A stretch of DNA of 64,000 bases from Bacteroidia bacterium (GTDB lineage Bacteria > Bacteroidota > Bacteroidia > UKL13-3), in assembly GCA_014376805.1 (NCBI GenBank), contig JACMQU010000017.1, positions 1 to 64,000 of the forward strand. Direction: 5' to 3'. The notes under the pieces were generated by a model. It saw only the letters and a program-made list of their open reading frames with translations. It ran no database searches and was not told the origin of the DNA. Each line of letters opens with the position of its first letter. Positions within the stretch are counted from its first letter, which is position 1. Positions 18,246 through 26,992 of this stretch are shown here, piece after piece. The position numbers were made by a program, and so were the translations under genes.

Positions 18246-20606
18246 TTATGAATTAATAAAATACATGTCTGTCAATCCTTTATTTTTAGCCTCAATTTTT
18301 CCACGGTGATTACAGCTATAAGCCTCTTTTATGAGTTGATAGGTTGATTCGCTTATATTTATTTTACCCGCCTCGCTGCAATTTTCCATACGACTTGCGG
18401 TATTAACAGCATCACCCCATATATCATAAGCAAACTTTTTTGATCCTACTATGCCCGCAACAACAGACCCGCTGTGTAAGCCAATCCGAATTTCAAACAA
18501 GCCACCTGCCTCTTTCCTTGTTTTTATAAATTTAATAATATCAAGTGCTGCAGAGGCTGCTTTAATAGCATGGTGTTTGTTCTCATTCGGAAGACCACAT
18601 ACGGCAAGGTAAGCATCTCCAATAGTTTTAATTTTCTCGAGTCCGTGGCGTTCCATAATGTCATCAAACCCCTTAAAGCAATAATCTACTTCTGAAACAA
18701 GTTCTTTAGGCGTTAGTTCCTGACTAATACCTGTAAAGTTTACAAAATCGGTAAACATTACAGTTACCTGTTCATACTGCCGGGCTTCACTTCGTCCTGA
18801 ATGTTTTAATTCCTCAGCAACTTCTTCGGGTAAGATATTTAACAGGAGGTCATCCGATTTTTTCTTTTCTGCTTTCAATTGTAAGGTACGTTCTTCAACT
18901 TTAAATTCTAACATTTTTTGATTCTCTTCCTGGGTGCGTTGCGCAATTTTGCGGTCTGTAATATCATTCATCATTACAATAGCACCAGAGATCACTTTCC
19001 TGCTTTCATACAAGGCATTTGCTCTTATCTCAACATCCATATATTCTCCGTTTTTCGCAATCAGCCTTCCTTCTATTATTAATAACTTACGTGGATTTAA
19101 TGTCGCTTTTTCAAAAGTATCATATACGGCTTTTATATCATCAGGGTGAATAAAATCAGAAGCCGGTCTACCTTCCATTTCTTCAGTTTTGTAACCCAGA
19201 CTTCTTTTAAAACTAGGGCTTACAAAAGTTAAAATGCTTTTTGGATCCATTATGCAAATAAGTAATGATGTTGTATTAATGATGTTACGGAATTTCTTTT
19301 CACTTTGCTCCACCTGTTCAAATTTTTGTTCAAGCATAATATTCATTTCGCTTAGTTTTTCTGTCGATTTTTCCATGGTGCCGAAAGCAAATGAAATTCG
19401 GGAAGCCAGGATATATGCTTGCAACAATATTGTAAGAAAAAAACCAAAAGGGGTAAGATAGATTGTTTGAATAATTAATCTTGAACTGAGGATATCATTA
19501 ACAACACAAGCAATTAAAATTAATATACTGATAAAAAAAGGGATAGCCCCAAATCTTTTATGAACGATGCTTTTGGGTGAAACAATTACTAACAAATAAA
19601 AAGCTATCGCAATAACAGAAACTTGATACCACAGCAATAAAGAAGTGTAAAATTCGGTGTTGGTAAAGAGTATGATTACTAATTCAATAATTGTAAGTCC
19701 TAAAGCAATTTTTAAAACTTTTTTTGAAAAGTCGAGAGGAAATAGATAATAAACAAAAACGCCATATAACAAAGAGCCCATGCTTAAACAAATGTATTCT
19801 AATCTTAATCCAAAATTAAGGTTGAACCCAGGAAATAATACATATAAAAATCTTTCATCAGTTACAATAGTTCTTAGTAATAAAGTGAAACATAATAACC
19901 CAAACCACAAGGCGATTTTTTCGCTTTTCCTAAGCAGAAAAATCCATATATGATATATAAACAGGATAAACATGATGCCTATTAAAAATAGCTCATAAAC
20001 TGTTGTATGTTCTCTTTCTTTCATTAATTGTTCTAACTTACCCAGCTCAACTGTATCCCATAATCCTCCTTTCGAATGGAAATTATTTGCTACCTGAACT
20101 ATAATTTCAAGTTCCTCTGCATTTACCACCATGCCTGTTAATACCGGAAGATATTGTGGTATCATTTGTCCGGCTATTGCAGACACTTTTCCATTCGAGG
20201 CTATTACTTTACCATTCACCCATAATTTATAAGCGGAGGCAGCACCTGAAGTTCTGATCCCTAAAATGTCATACGAATGGTTGAGCTTTATTTTTAAATG
20301 ATATGTGCCAAATCCCTTGCCGGGTAATGGCTGAGAAGTTACTTTCTGTTCGTTCCAGGTACCGGGTACTTGTATATATGATGTGTGTTCAGCTATATTG
20401 TTTTTAAAGTCTTCGGGAGCATATAGCCGGTTCCAGTAAAATTCCCACTCTCCGTCCATTTTAATACTCCCGTCTTTTTCAAAATCCCATGAGCTTAAAT
20501 CAAGTACACCCTGTTTAACAACTGGGGAAATGTTTTTAACTTTATTGCAGGATAAAAATGTAATGATGACAGTAAGAATTAAAATTAATTTTATCATTTT
20601 CTTCAT
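18246..20606 (-). CDS. Membrane receptor adenylate cyclase (7TM-DISM, PAS, class III cyclase)
   Basis: A 786-residue multi-domain sensor. The N-terminus has a lipobox-like signal (VIITFLSC). Then comes an extracytoplasmic jelly-roll domain (~35-190: DGEWEFYWNRLY, VPGTWNEQK, YKLWVNGKVIASNG), about seven membrane helices (~198-425), a coiled linker, a PAS domain (~435-555, LGYKTEEMEGRPASDFIHPDD), a second coil, and a class III cyclase domain (~610-786). Metal Asp residues sit in FTDFVNFT (~617-624) and IGDAYLAVCG. The purine-specifying pair is Lys in EKIKTIGD (~660) and Asp in YDIWGD (~727), the adenylate pattern; NTASRM supplies the transition-state Asn/Arg. It should make cAMP in response to an external carbohydrate-like or other ligand. 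A decayed paralogue lies just upstream. Confidence 0.9.
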   Translation of the reverse strand: MKKMIKLILILTVIITFLSCNKVKNISPVVKQGVLDLSSWDFEKDGSIKMDGEWEFYWNRLYAPEDFKNNIAEHTSYIQVPGTWNEQKVTSQPLPGKGFGTYHLKIKLNHSYDILGIRTSGAASAYKLWVNGKVIASNGKVSAIAGQMIPQYLPVLTGMVVNAEELEIIVQVANNFHSKGGLWDTVELGKLEQLMKEREHTTVYELFLIGIMFILFIYHIWIFLLRKSEKIALWFGLLCFTLLLRTIVTDERFLYVLFPGFNLNFGLRLEYICLSMGSLLYGVFVYYLFPLDFSKKVLKIALGLTIIELVIILFTNTEFYTSLLLWYQVSVIAIAFYLLVIVSPKSIVHKRFGAIPFFISILILIACVVNDILSSRLIIQTIYLTPFGFFLTILLQAYILASRISFAFGTMEKSTEKLSEMNIMLEQKFEQVEQSEKKFRNIINTTSLLICIMDPKSILTFVSPSFKRSLGYKTEEMEGRPASDFIHPDDIKAVYDTFEKATLNPRKLLIIEGRLIAKNGEYMDVEIRANALYESRKVISGAIVMMNDITDRKIAQRTQEENQKMLEFKVEERTLQLKAEKKKSDDLLLNILPEEVAEELKHSGRSEARQYEQVTVMFTDFVNFTGISQELTPKELVSEVDYCFKGFDDIMERHGLEKIKTIGDAYLAVCGLPNENKHHAIKAASAALDIIKFIKTRKEAGGLFEIRIGLHSGSVVAGIVGSKKFAYDIWGDAVNTASRMENCSEAGKINISESTYQLIKEAYSCNHRGKIEAKNKGLTDMYFINS

Positions 20607-20699
20607 AGTGTTGACCCTTTAAAAGTTTACTCGAATTGGTTGTAATTGTGCAACCCGTTTAAATATTGTTGATATGGTGGTCTATAAATAAATATCAAG

Positions 20700-21000
20700 C
20701 ATTCATTTATTCTTGGCATCAATTTTACCCCTGTAGGTGCTTGCAAATTTATCTCTGATCTATTCATACCTAATATTACTTTTATTAATTTTGTTGGCTA
20801 CACTGCTGCTCTCCATTCTGCTTGCTCCATTTACAGTATCAGCCCATAGGTCATCAGCGTATTTTTTTGAACCCACTATACCTGCAACTACAGAACCACT
20901 ATTTAAATTATTCCTGATATCGAAGAGACCTCCTTCTTGTTTTTTTTTCATGTTTAGCATAATTGAAGCATCCCCTTTTAAAAATGCAGCCACAGAGTTC
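20700..21000 (-). pseudogene. Decayed duplicate of the class III cyclase domain
   Basis: A 77-codon ORF (20760-20993) reads EGGLFDIRNNLNSGSVVAG, then IVGSKKYADDLWADTVNGASRM, nearly the same as AGGLFEIRIGLHSGSVVAG and IVGSKKFAYDIWGDAVNTASRM in the intact cyclase next door. Downstream bases (about 20,700-20,760) still match the end of the intact gene (TTATTCTTGGCATCAATTTTACC) but out of frame. The metal-binding half and all sensor domains are missing, and key residues are changed (DIWG to DLWA, NTASRM to NGASRM). It is a tandem-duplication remnant, not a working gene. Confidence 0.8.
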
Positions 21001-21732
21001 TTGATTTACATATTAGCAAAATCGCTGCGCTACAGGAGCCTCCAAATGCTAAAGCCTTAGAAATTATTATAAAATTGAATTGATCTGTCAGCGCAGGCAT
21101 CCTGTAGCTAATTTGCCCGGAAGCACTGATACTATGTTGTTTTTTATTCCCGGCAATAAATCATTAGAATCCGGTGGACTTATCTTAGGGTCAAACCGCT
21201 GCATTTTATCTAACTAAACTAACGCGCGGGTTCATAAATAAAGTTAACCCATTTGTGGTTACCCAACCAGTTATTCCCTTAGTATTCCAACTTTCGAAAC
21301 TGTTATTGATAATAGAGGCAGAAATAAAACTGATGAGGCAATTTGCAATAATACAGATGGTATATTTGGTTTTCATATGGTAGGAATATTTTTCTTTTTA
21401 ACAGATATATTAAAATGAATGATTAAATAAATTTCTGATTTAGTAATATGAAAACAACGGTTCTATCTTATAAAGGTATTTATTTCTGTTTAAAAATTAT
21501 ATTATTTTATTTTTTTTTAATAGAGTAAACTATTTCTAAAAGCATATAAGTATAAACTTCTTCCTAGTAAGACTTCCTGCAATTTTATTTGTTCAATTTA
21601 AATTAAACGTTTCATCGTTACCAATAATTAATTGTAAGCATCCTTTCAAAAACTCCTATGGGTATTGAATACCCTTAATTTGGCACTATACAAACTTGTA
21701 AATAGTTATCCTTACAATAACCCAACCACTTA
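21001..21732. other. Gene-free stretch after the cyclase remnant
   Basis: About 730 bases without a credible ORF. It may contain further decayed sequence of the lost cyclase copy near 21,000-21,100, but I cannot align it by eye. The remainder is AT-rich and featureless. Confidence 0.5.
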
Positions 21733-22575
21733 TTAAACAAATTCTATTATCCAGTTAACAACTTCCACGGCATACTTTCCATACAACATGGTATGATGAT
21801 TTCCTTCACTAATTTTTAAACTGCCGTTATTCAACATAGCAACTGCTTTCTCGGCAAGTATTACAGGAAGAATTGCTTCGCCAAGGTTATACAGTCCCGA
21901 ACCACATATAAGAAGGCAGGGTTGTCTGAGTTTGCCAAAATAAGTACCTATAGGCTCTTTACTTACACTGATCGCAATCTGCATAATCTGCGCAAGATTA
22001 GGTTTGGGTTTAACGGTTTTATTAGGATTTGTTGCAATATCAGCATCATAATAATCCTGCATATCATCATCCCAGAAAAGCATGTAGGGTGCTTTTTTTA
22101 TTTCTTTCAAATATGCTTCTTTGGATGGAAAAATTTTATCTAATCGCCTCAAAGAGGCCTGGAGCATTTCGGGTGTTCTTTTATTCATCACGGGTGCAGC
22201 ATCAAGGAAAATTACTTTAGTAAAAATGCCCGGATGCTGGTTCGCTAAATAAGAGGAAAGAAGTCCTCCATATGAATGCCCTACCAGGGTAATATTAGTT
22301 GCTTTCACATGCTTGATTAGTCCGAGCAGGTCATTAGTATGGTCCTTAAAATTATAGCCGAATGCAGGATGTGTGCTGAGACCTCTTCCTCTCATATCCG
22401 GGATAATGAGTTCGTAATGTTCACATAAACCATTTCTTACCAGGCCTTCAAATGCCCAGCAATTGGCGGTGAGTCCATGTAACAGCAATAATACTGGTTT
22501 GCCCGGATTGAGATAGTGTAAATAATGCAATCTGATACCATTTACGCTTATAATATAACTTTCTGGTTCCTGCAT
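21733..22575 (-). CDS. Alpha/beta-fold hydrolase
   Basis: A 280-residue cytosolic hydrolase. The oxyanion-hole motif LLLHGLTANCW lies at ~31-40, PDMRGRGLST at ~59-68, the nucleophile elbow GHSYGG has Ser101, and the candidate catalytic His is at 260-261 (SEGNHHTML). The acid usually found after strand 7 is not obvious in LLICGSGLYNLGEAI, so it is either a Glu or placed elsewhere. It starts one base after the stop of the 3-hydroxybutyrate dehydrogenase gene, so the two are certainly one operon. An esterase acting on hydroxy-acyl esters is a reasonable guess from that context, but no substrate can be read from the sequence. Confidence 0.8.
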   Translation of the reverse strand: MQEPESYIISVNGIRLHYLHYLNPGKPVLLLLHGLTANCWAFEGLVRNGLCEHYELIIPDMRGRGLSTHPAFGYNFKDHTNDLLGLIKHVKATNITLVGHSYGGLLSSYLANQHPGIFTKVIFLDAAPVMNKRTPEMLQASLRRLDKIFPSKEAYLKEIKKAPYMLFWDDDMQDYYDADIATNPNKTVKPKPNLAQIMQIAISVSKEPIGTYFGKLRQPCLLICGSGLYNLGEAILPVILAEKAVAMLNNGSLKISEGNHHTMLYGKYAVEVVNWIIEFV

Positions 22576-22576
22576 A

Positions 22577-23347
22577 TTATTGTGCTAACCAGCCTCCCTC
22601 AACTGGTATTGATGTTCCTGTAATACATGCTGCTTCTTCAGTTGCTAGAAATGCAGCAGTTAATGCTATAGTTTCTACCGGTATAAATTCTTTAATTGCC
22701 TGTTTGCTTAACATTATTTTTTCAATTACCTCTTCTCTTGTCATGTTATGTACTTTCATTTGATCGTTAATTTGGTTTTCAACAATTGGTGTATGAACAT
22801 AACCGGGGCAAATTGCATTTGCGGTTATATTATAAGGGGCACCTTCCAGTGCAATTGTTTTAGTAAAGCCAATTAACCCATGTTTAGAAGCCACATAAGC
22901 CGATTTAAATTCGCTTGCCACAAGCCCATGTGCCGAAGATATATTTATAATTCTTCCAAATTTATTTTGTTGCATAGCTGGCCATAAGGCTTTGGTTACA
23001 ATAAAAGCTGCGGTGAGATTTATATTTATAATGGCATTCCATTTTTCTAACGGAAAATCCTGTACCGGCGAAACAAATTGAATGCCCGCATTATTTATTA
23101 AAACATCTACATGCGAGAATTTATCAAGTGTTTCTTTAACCATTTTTTCAATTTGATCCGGATATAATAAATTGCAAGGAGAAAAGTGATGTTTGATTCC
23201 AAACTGTTGTGCAATATTTCCCGCAATTTTATCTCCATCGGGTTCAAGTCCGTTAAAAATAATTTGATAGCCTTTTGCTGCAAAATTTTTCGCTATGGCC
23301 AGGCCTATGCCACTGGTACTGCCCGTAATGAGTGCCGTTTTTGTCAT
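22577..23347 (-). CDS. bdhA: 3-hydroxybutyrate dehydrogenase (SDR family)
   Basis: A 256-residue short-chain dehydrogenase that oxidises D-3-hydroxybutyrate to acetoacetate with NAD. TGSTSGIG (8-15) binds the cofactor, NNAG is at 85-88, and the catalytic set is Ser138, Tyr151 and Lys155 (SSAHGLVAS, SAYVASKHG). The segment SAHGLVASEFKSAYVASKHG and the later QAIKEFIPVETIA are typical of hydroxybutyrate dehydrogenases. The C-terminus GTSIPVEGGWLAQ is complete. It leads an operon with the alpha/beta hydrolase. Confidence 0.85.
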   Translation of the reverse strand: MTKTALITGSTSGIGLAIAKNFAAKGYQIIFNGLEPDGDKIAGNIAQQFGIKHHFSPCNLLYPDQIEKMVKETLDKFSHVDVLINNAGIQFVSPVQDFPLEKWNAIININLTAAFIVTKALWPAMQQNKFGRIINISSAHGLVASEFKSAYVASKHGLIGFTKTIALEGAPYNITANAICPGYVHTPIVENQINDQMKVHNMTREEVIEKIMLSKQAIKEFIPVETIALTAAFLATEEAACITGTSIPVEGGWLAQ

Positions 23348-24042
23348 GGTTATTTGTATTCTTTAAATTCTATTCGTGGGCAATTTATTGAGTTAGTCTT
23401 TATTTTCATTTATTTATTTGAAATTTATAAATTTTTCAAGTTCTGTGTTTCTCCTTAAATTCCAATAAAATAATCTCAGGTGCATTGCTTAACTGGTGTT
23501 TGTGTTTTTTTAAATTGTACCTGAAATTTAGTTAAATACAAAGTTGTTATTGCTTAAGATAAACAGAAAAAAGAGAGGAATGGAAATTGATGTTTCCGAG
23601 GTAATGCCCAACTTTGAGTAACAGCGTTTCAAATAATTTTAGCTTATTTTATTAATTTGTAATGTATGTAATAATCAGATGTCAATTCTAATTTTTCCAG
23701 TTGAATTTGGTTTTCAGTTTCCCCATTCTTTTATAATAGGTGAAGCATTAATTTTATGCAGGAATAATATGCGCAATGGTTAATAGGTGCATAGCATTTT
23801 TCTCATGTAATAGCATAGTTAAAACTTTTTTGTTTTATTTAATTTTAGCAAACAATTCATTCCATGTTTACCTTACCTTAGTTTAGTACAACGTCAATTA
23901 ATAAAAATTTTAAACCAATGCATTTCTCTATATTCAATCATCAAACCAATATTGTTATATTGGTTTAAATTAATATTGAGTAATTTATTTATCACTAGAT
24001 GCGTGCTATGTTCATATACTTCAATATATAATCACAATTTAT
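23348..24042. other. Gene-free AT-rich stretch
   Basis: About 695 bases hold the upstream region of the bdhA operon and the 3' flank of the RNase R gene, both on the minus strand. No credible ORF or RNA gene was seen. The one clear structure is the inverted repeat at 23943-23966. Confidence 0.55.
23943..23966. repeat. Inverted repeat AAACCAATA / TATTGGTTT
   Basis: A perfect 9-bp stem with a 6-base loop lies about 77 bases beyond the end of the RNase R gene. It could be a weak terminator for that gene, although the stem is AT-rich and there is no clean T-run on the minus-strand side. Confidence 0.4.
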
Positions 24043-26262
24043 TTATCTTCTTCTTTTTCCTCTGCTTTGTGAATTCCCTTTTGCCTTTTTATCTCTTCGC
24101 TTTTTTTCGTCTTCCCAACCTTTTTTAAATTCCTTTTTTACACCTGCATCAACAAGCCCCAAATCTATCTGCCGTTTAAAAATATCAGCTGCAGTTACAA
24201 TTACATTTATCTGATCGCCCAGTTGAAATTTCCTTCTGGTGCGCCTCCCAATAATCCAATGATTGTTTTCATCATATTCATAAAAATCGTCTCCCATATT
24301 ATTCAGTCTCAACATCCCTTCAGCTTTGTACTTGCTAATCTCAATATATATTCCCCATTCTGTTACACCCGAAATAATTCCTTCAAATTCATCACCGATA
24401 TAACCACTAATATATTCTACCTGTTTGTATCTTACTGAAGCCCGTTCTGCATCGGCAGCTTTAATTTCCATTTCCGAAGATTGCTTACACATCACTTCAT
24501 AATGTGCCTGATCTGCTGATTTGCCTTTATTGAGGTAACTAAAAAGTAAGCGGTGAACCATCAGATCCGGATACCGGCGGATAGGGGAGGTGAAGTGAGT
24601 ATAGTGATCAAATGCCAGACCGTAATGCATTGATTTTTTTGTGCCGTAATACGCTTTACTCATTGTGCGGATAGCCTGACTTTGTACAAGATTTTGTTCA
24701 GGCTTACCTTCTACTTCTAATAACAGGTTATTAAATGATTGAGAGATGCTTTTGTGTGATTGCAATAAAATTTTATATCCAAAACGGCTCGCAAAAATAT
24801 TAAACATCTTTAGTTTGTCTTCGTTTGGTGGTTCATGAATCCTGTAAACAAAGGTTTTTTTCTGATCGCCCTTTCCTTGTGCATCGCCATACTCAGCTAC
24901 TTTTCGGTTTGCTAATAACATAAACTCTTCAATTAATTTATGGGCATCTTTACGTATTTTCACATACAAATCAATTGGTTTAAAATTTTCATCCAACCTA
25001 AATTTTACTTCCTGGGTCTCAAAACTTATGGCTCCTTTACTGAACCGTTTTTCTTTTAATTTTTTTGCCAAACCATTTAAGGTATTTAGTTCTGTTGCCA
25101 GGTCGCCTTCTTTACTTTCAAGTCGCTCCTGTGCTTCTTCATAACTAAACCTTCTTTGCGAATGAATAACAGTTTTACCATACCAGGTATCAAGTACTTC
25201 AGCCGCTTCATTCATTTTTAACACCACAGAAAAAGTTAATTTATCTTCATTGGGTCGTAGTGAACACAAGCCATTTGATAATTTTTCAGGTAGCATTGGT
25301 ATTGTGCGATCCACTAAATATATAGAGGTGCCACGTTTAAATGCCTCTTCATCGAGTTTACTTCCTTCAGGTATATAATGTGCTACATCTGCAATGTGCA
25401 CGCCAATCTCATAAATCCCTTCCTCCAGTATCTTAAAAGAAATTGCATCGTCAAAATCTTTTGCATCTTCCGGATCAATTGTAAACGTTAAAGTATTACG
25501 AAAATCTTTTCTTTTAAGGAGTTCATCTTTGCTGATTTTGTCTGGTATTGCATTTGCTTCATTCTCCACCTCCTTAGGAAAATGTATTGCAAATCCATAT
25601 TCAATAACAATGGCGTTCATTTCTGTTTCATGTTGGCCGGGTTTGCCCAGTACTTCAATTATTTCACCAAACGGGTTTTCATTCTCAGCAGACCATTCTG
25701 TAATTCTTGCAATGGCTTTATCTCCTTGTTTGGCTGAACCCATTTTATCTAATGGAATAAATATATTCGTTTGCATCTTCTTATCATCTGGTACAAGAAA
25801 TGCGTAATTGAAATGAGCCTGAATTACACCTGCAAATTGTGTTTTGTTACGCTCAAGTACTTCAATAATTTCACCACTTTGCTTACCATTATTTTGATGT
25901 GCAAACAAGGATACTTTTACTTTATCTCCATTTAAAGCAGTATTCTTATGTTCAGATGAAATATAAATATCATCCTTACCGTCATCAGGCACCACAAAGG
26001 CAGCACCCCGTTGCGTCATATCAACCTTGCCTGTAACAAATTGGTGTATGAATAGGGTTACATAACGGCCGGTGTCAATTTCTTCAATCAGTTTTTCTGC
26101 CACCAGTTGCTTAAGTGCTTTTAAAATTTCATTTTTACCTTCACTGCTATCTATCTCTAAACGTTTTGCTATTTGTTTGTAATTCAGAATTTTCCTTCCG
26201 GCTTCCGAAAAAACATTTTGTATCGTAGTTTTTAATTTATTAAGATCATTCTTTTTGGCCAT
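24043..26262 (-). CDS. rnr: Ribonuclease R
   Basis: A 739-residue processive 3'-to-5' exoribonuclease that degrades structured RNA. An N-terminal helix-turn-helix-like segment and two cold-shock domains (FVTGKVDMTQRGAAFVVPDDG; NYAFLVPDD) come before the RNB catalytic domain. There IDPEDAKDFDDAIS gives the metal-binding Asp cluster and HYTHFTSPIRRYPDLMVHRLL is the family signature. An S1 domain follows (EFEGIISGVTEWGIYIEI), and the tail is strongly basic (KKRRDKKAKGNSQSRGKRRR). Length and order are those of RNase R rather than RNase II. It lies 183 bases after the thioesterase gene on the same strand. Confidence 0.94.
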   Translation of the reverse strand: MAKKNDLNKLKTTIQNVFSEAGRKILNYKQIAKRLEIDSSEGKNEILKALKQLVAEKLIEEIDTGRYVTLFIHQFVTGKVDMTQRGAAFVVPDDGKDDIYISSEHKNTALNGDKVKVSLFAHQNNGKQSGEIIEVLERNKTQFAGVIQAHFNYAFLVPDDKKMQTNIFIPLDKMGSAKQGDKAIARITEWSAENENPFGEIIEVLGKPGQHETEMNAIVIEYGFAIHFPKEVENEANAIPDKISKDELLKRKDFRNTLTFTIDPEDAKDFDDAISFKILEEGIYEIGVHIADVAHYIPEGSKLDEEAFKRGTSIYLVDRTIPMLPEKLSNGLCSLRPNEDKLTFSVVLKMNEAAEVLDTWYGKTVIHSQRRFSYEEAQERLESKEGDLATELNTLNGLAKKLKEKRFSKGAISFETQEVKFRLDENFKPIDLYVKIRKDAHKLIEEFMLLANRKVAEYGDAQGKGDQKKTFVYRIHEPPNEDKLKMFNIFASRFGYKILLQSHKSISQSFNNLLLEVEGKPEQNLVQSQAIRTMSKAYYGTKKSMHYGLAFDHYTHFTSPIRRYPDLMVHRLLFSYLNKGKSADQAHYEVMCKQSSEMEIKAADAERASVRYKQVEYISGYIGDEFEGIISGVTEWGIYIEISKYKAEGMLRLNNMGDDFYEYDENNHWIIGRRTRRKFQLGDQINVIVTAADIFKRQIDLGLVDAGVKKEFKKGWEDEKKRRDKKAKGNSQSRGKRRR

Positions 26263-26445
26263 ATTGTTTATTTTTATCCTTTATCAAATTAACGCTTTTT
26301 TTATTTGGAATAAAACACCTTCAAATAAGTGATAACTGCCTTATGCTTCCTCTTTTTTTCTCATCCTTCTCTGTGGTTAAAAATCATTACCTGCAGCCAT
26401 ACAATGTTTAAGAGAAAATGTATTCACTAAACGGAATATTTTCAA

Positions 26446-26877
26446 TTAAATAGCTTCTGCAAATAATTTCCTAAATGCCTCGGGAACTTCAACAGTTTCT
26501 TTTTTATCGTAATCAAAGCATACCATACCTGTTTTTGCTTCGCACACAATTTCACTGTCATTTAAACGAGTAAAACGGTAAATTAAATCAAAGCTTTTTG
26601 ATCCAAAGGCAACGGCAGTTACAGCAATGGTCAGTGCATCACCATAAAAACATTCGTGTTTAAAAACGATGGCAGTATCGCCCATTATAACACCTTTACC
26701 TCCTAAGTTTTTTTCGCTGAAACCATAATGCATAAAAAACTGCATTCTTGCTTCCTGCATAAACTCCAGGTAAACATGGTTAGCAAGGTGATTGCCATAA
26801 TTAATATCAGCAATCCTTATATTTATTTGTGTAAAAAATGGAAATTCTTCCGGGATGTTTATTTTAACTCTTGCCAT
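26446..26877 (-). CDS. Hotdog-fold acyl-CoA thioesterase (4HBT type)
   Basis: A 143-residue hotdog protein. INIRIADINYGNHLANHVYLE is the 4-hydroxybenzoyl-CoA-thioesterase-like motif (Asp-Ile-Asn-x-x-x-His), where the Asp is the catalytic residue in this branch. It is followed by a long helix (EFMQEARMQFFMHYGF) and the strands SFDLIYRFTRLNDSEIVCEAKTGMVCFDY. It should hydrolyse acyl-CoA thioesters. The acyl specificity is not readable. Soluble, no signal. It stands upstream of rnr and divergent from the YCF48-like gene. Confidence 0.82.
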   Translation of the reverse strand: MARVKINIPEEFPFFTQINIRIADINYGNHLANHVYLEFMQEARMQFFMHYGFSEKNLGGKGVIMGDTAIVFKHECFYGDALTIAVTAVAFGSKSFDLIYRFTRLNDSEIVCEAKTGMVCFDYDKKETVEVPEAFRKLFAEAI

Positions 26878-26979
26878 TTGTTATTTTAAAAATGCAAGAT
26901 GATGGTAAAATTCTATTGGTTCAAATAATATTTTTTAACAACAAAAGATTTATGTCTATGCCATAAATTATAATTTCCA

Positions 26980-26987
26980 TATCTTTG
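26980..26987 (+). promoter_or_regulatory. Possible -7 element TATCTTTG
   Basis: An exact match to the Bacteroidota -7 consensus TAnnTTTG ends only five bases before the ATG at 26993. If used, the transcript would be nearly leaderless. No good -33 TTTG/TTG partner is seen at the expected spacing, so this is tentative. Confidence 0.3.
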
Positions 26988-26992
26988 AGCAT

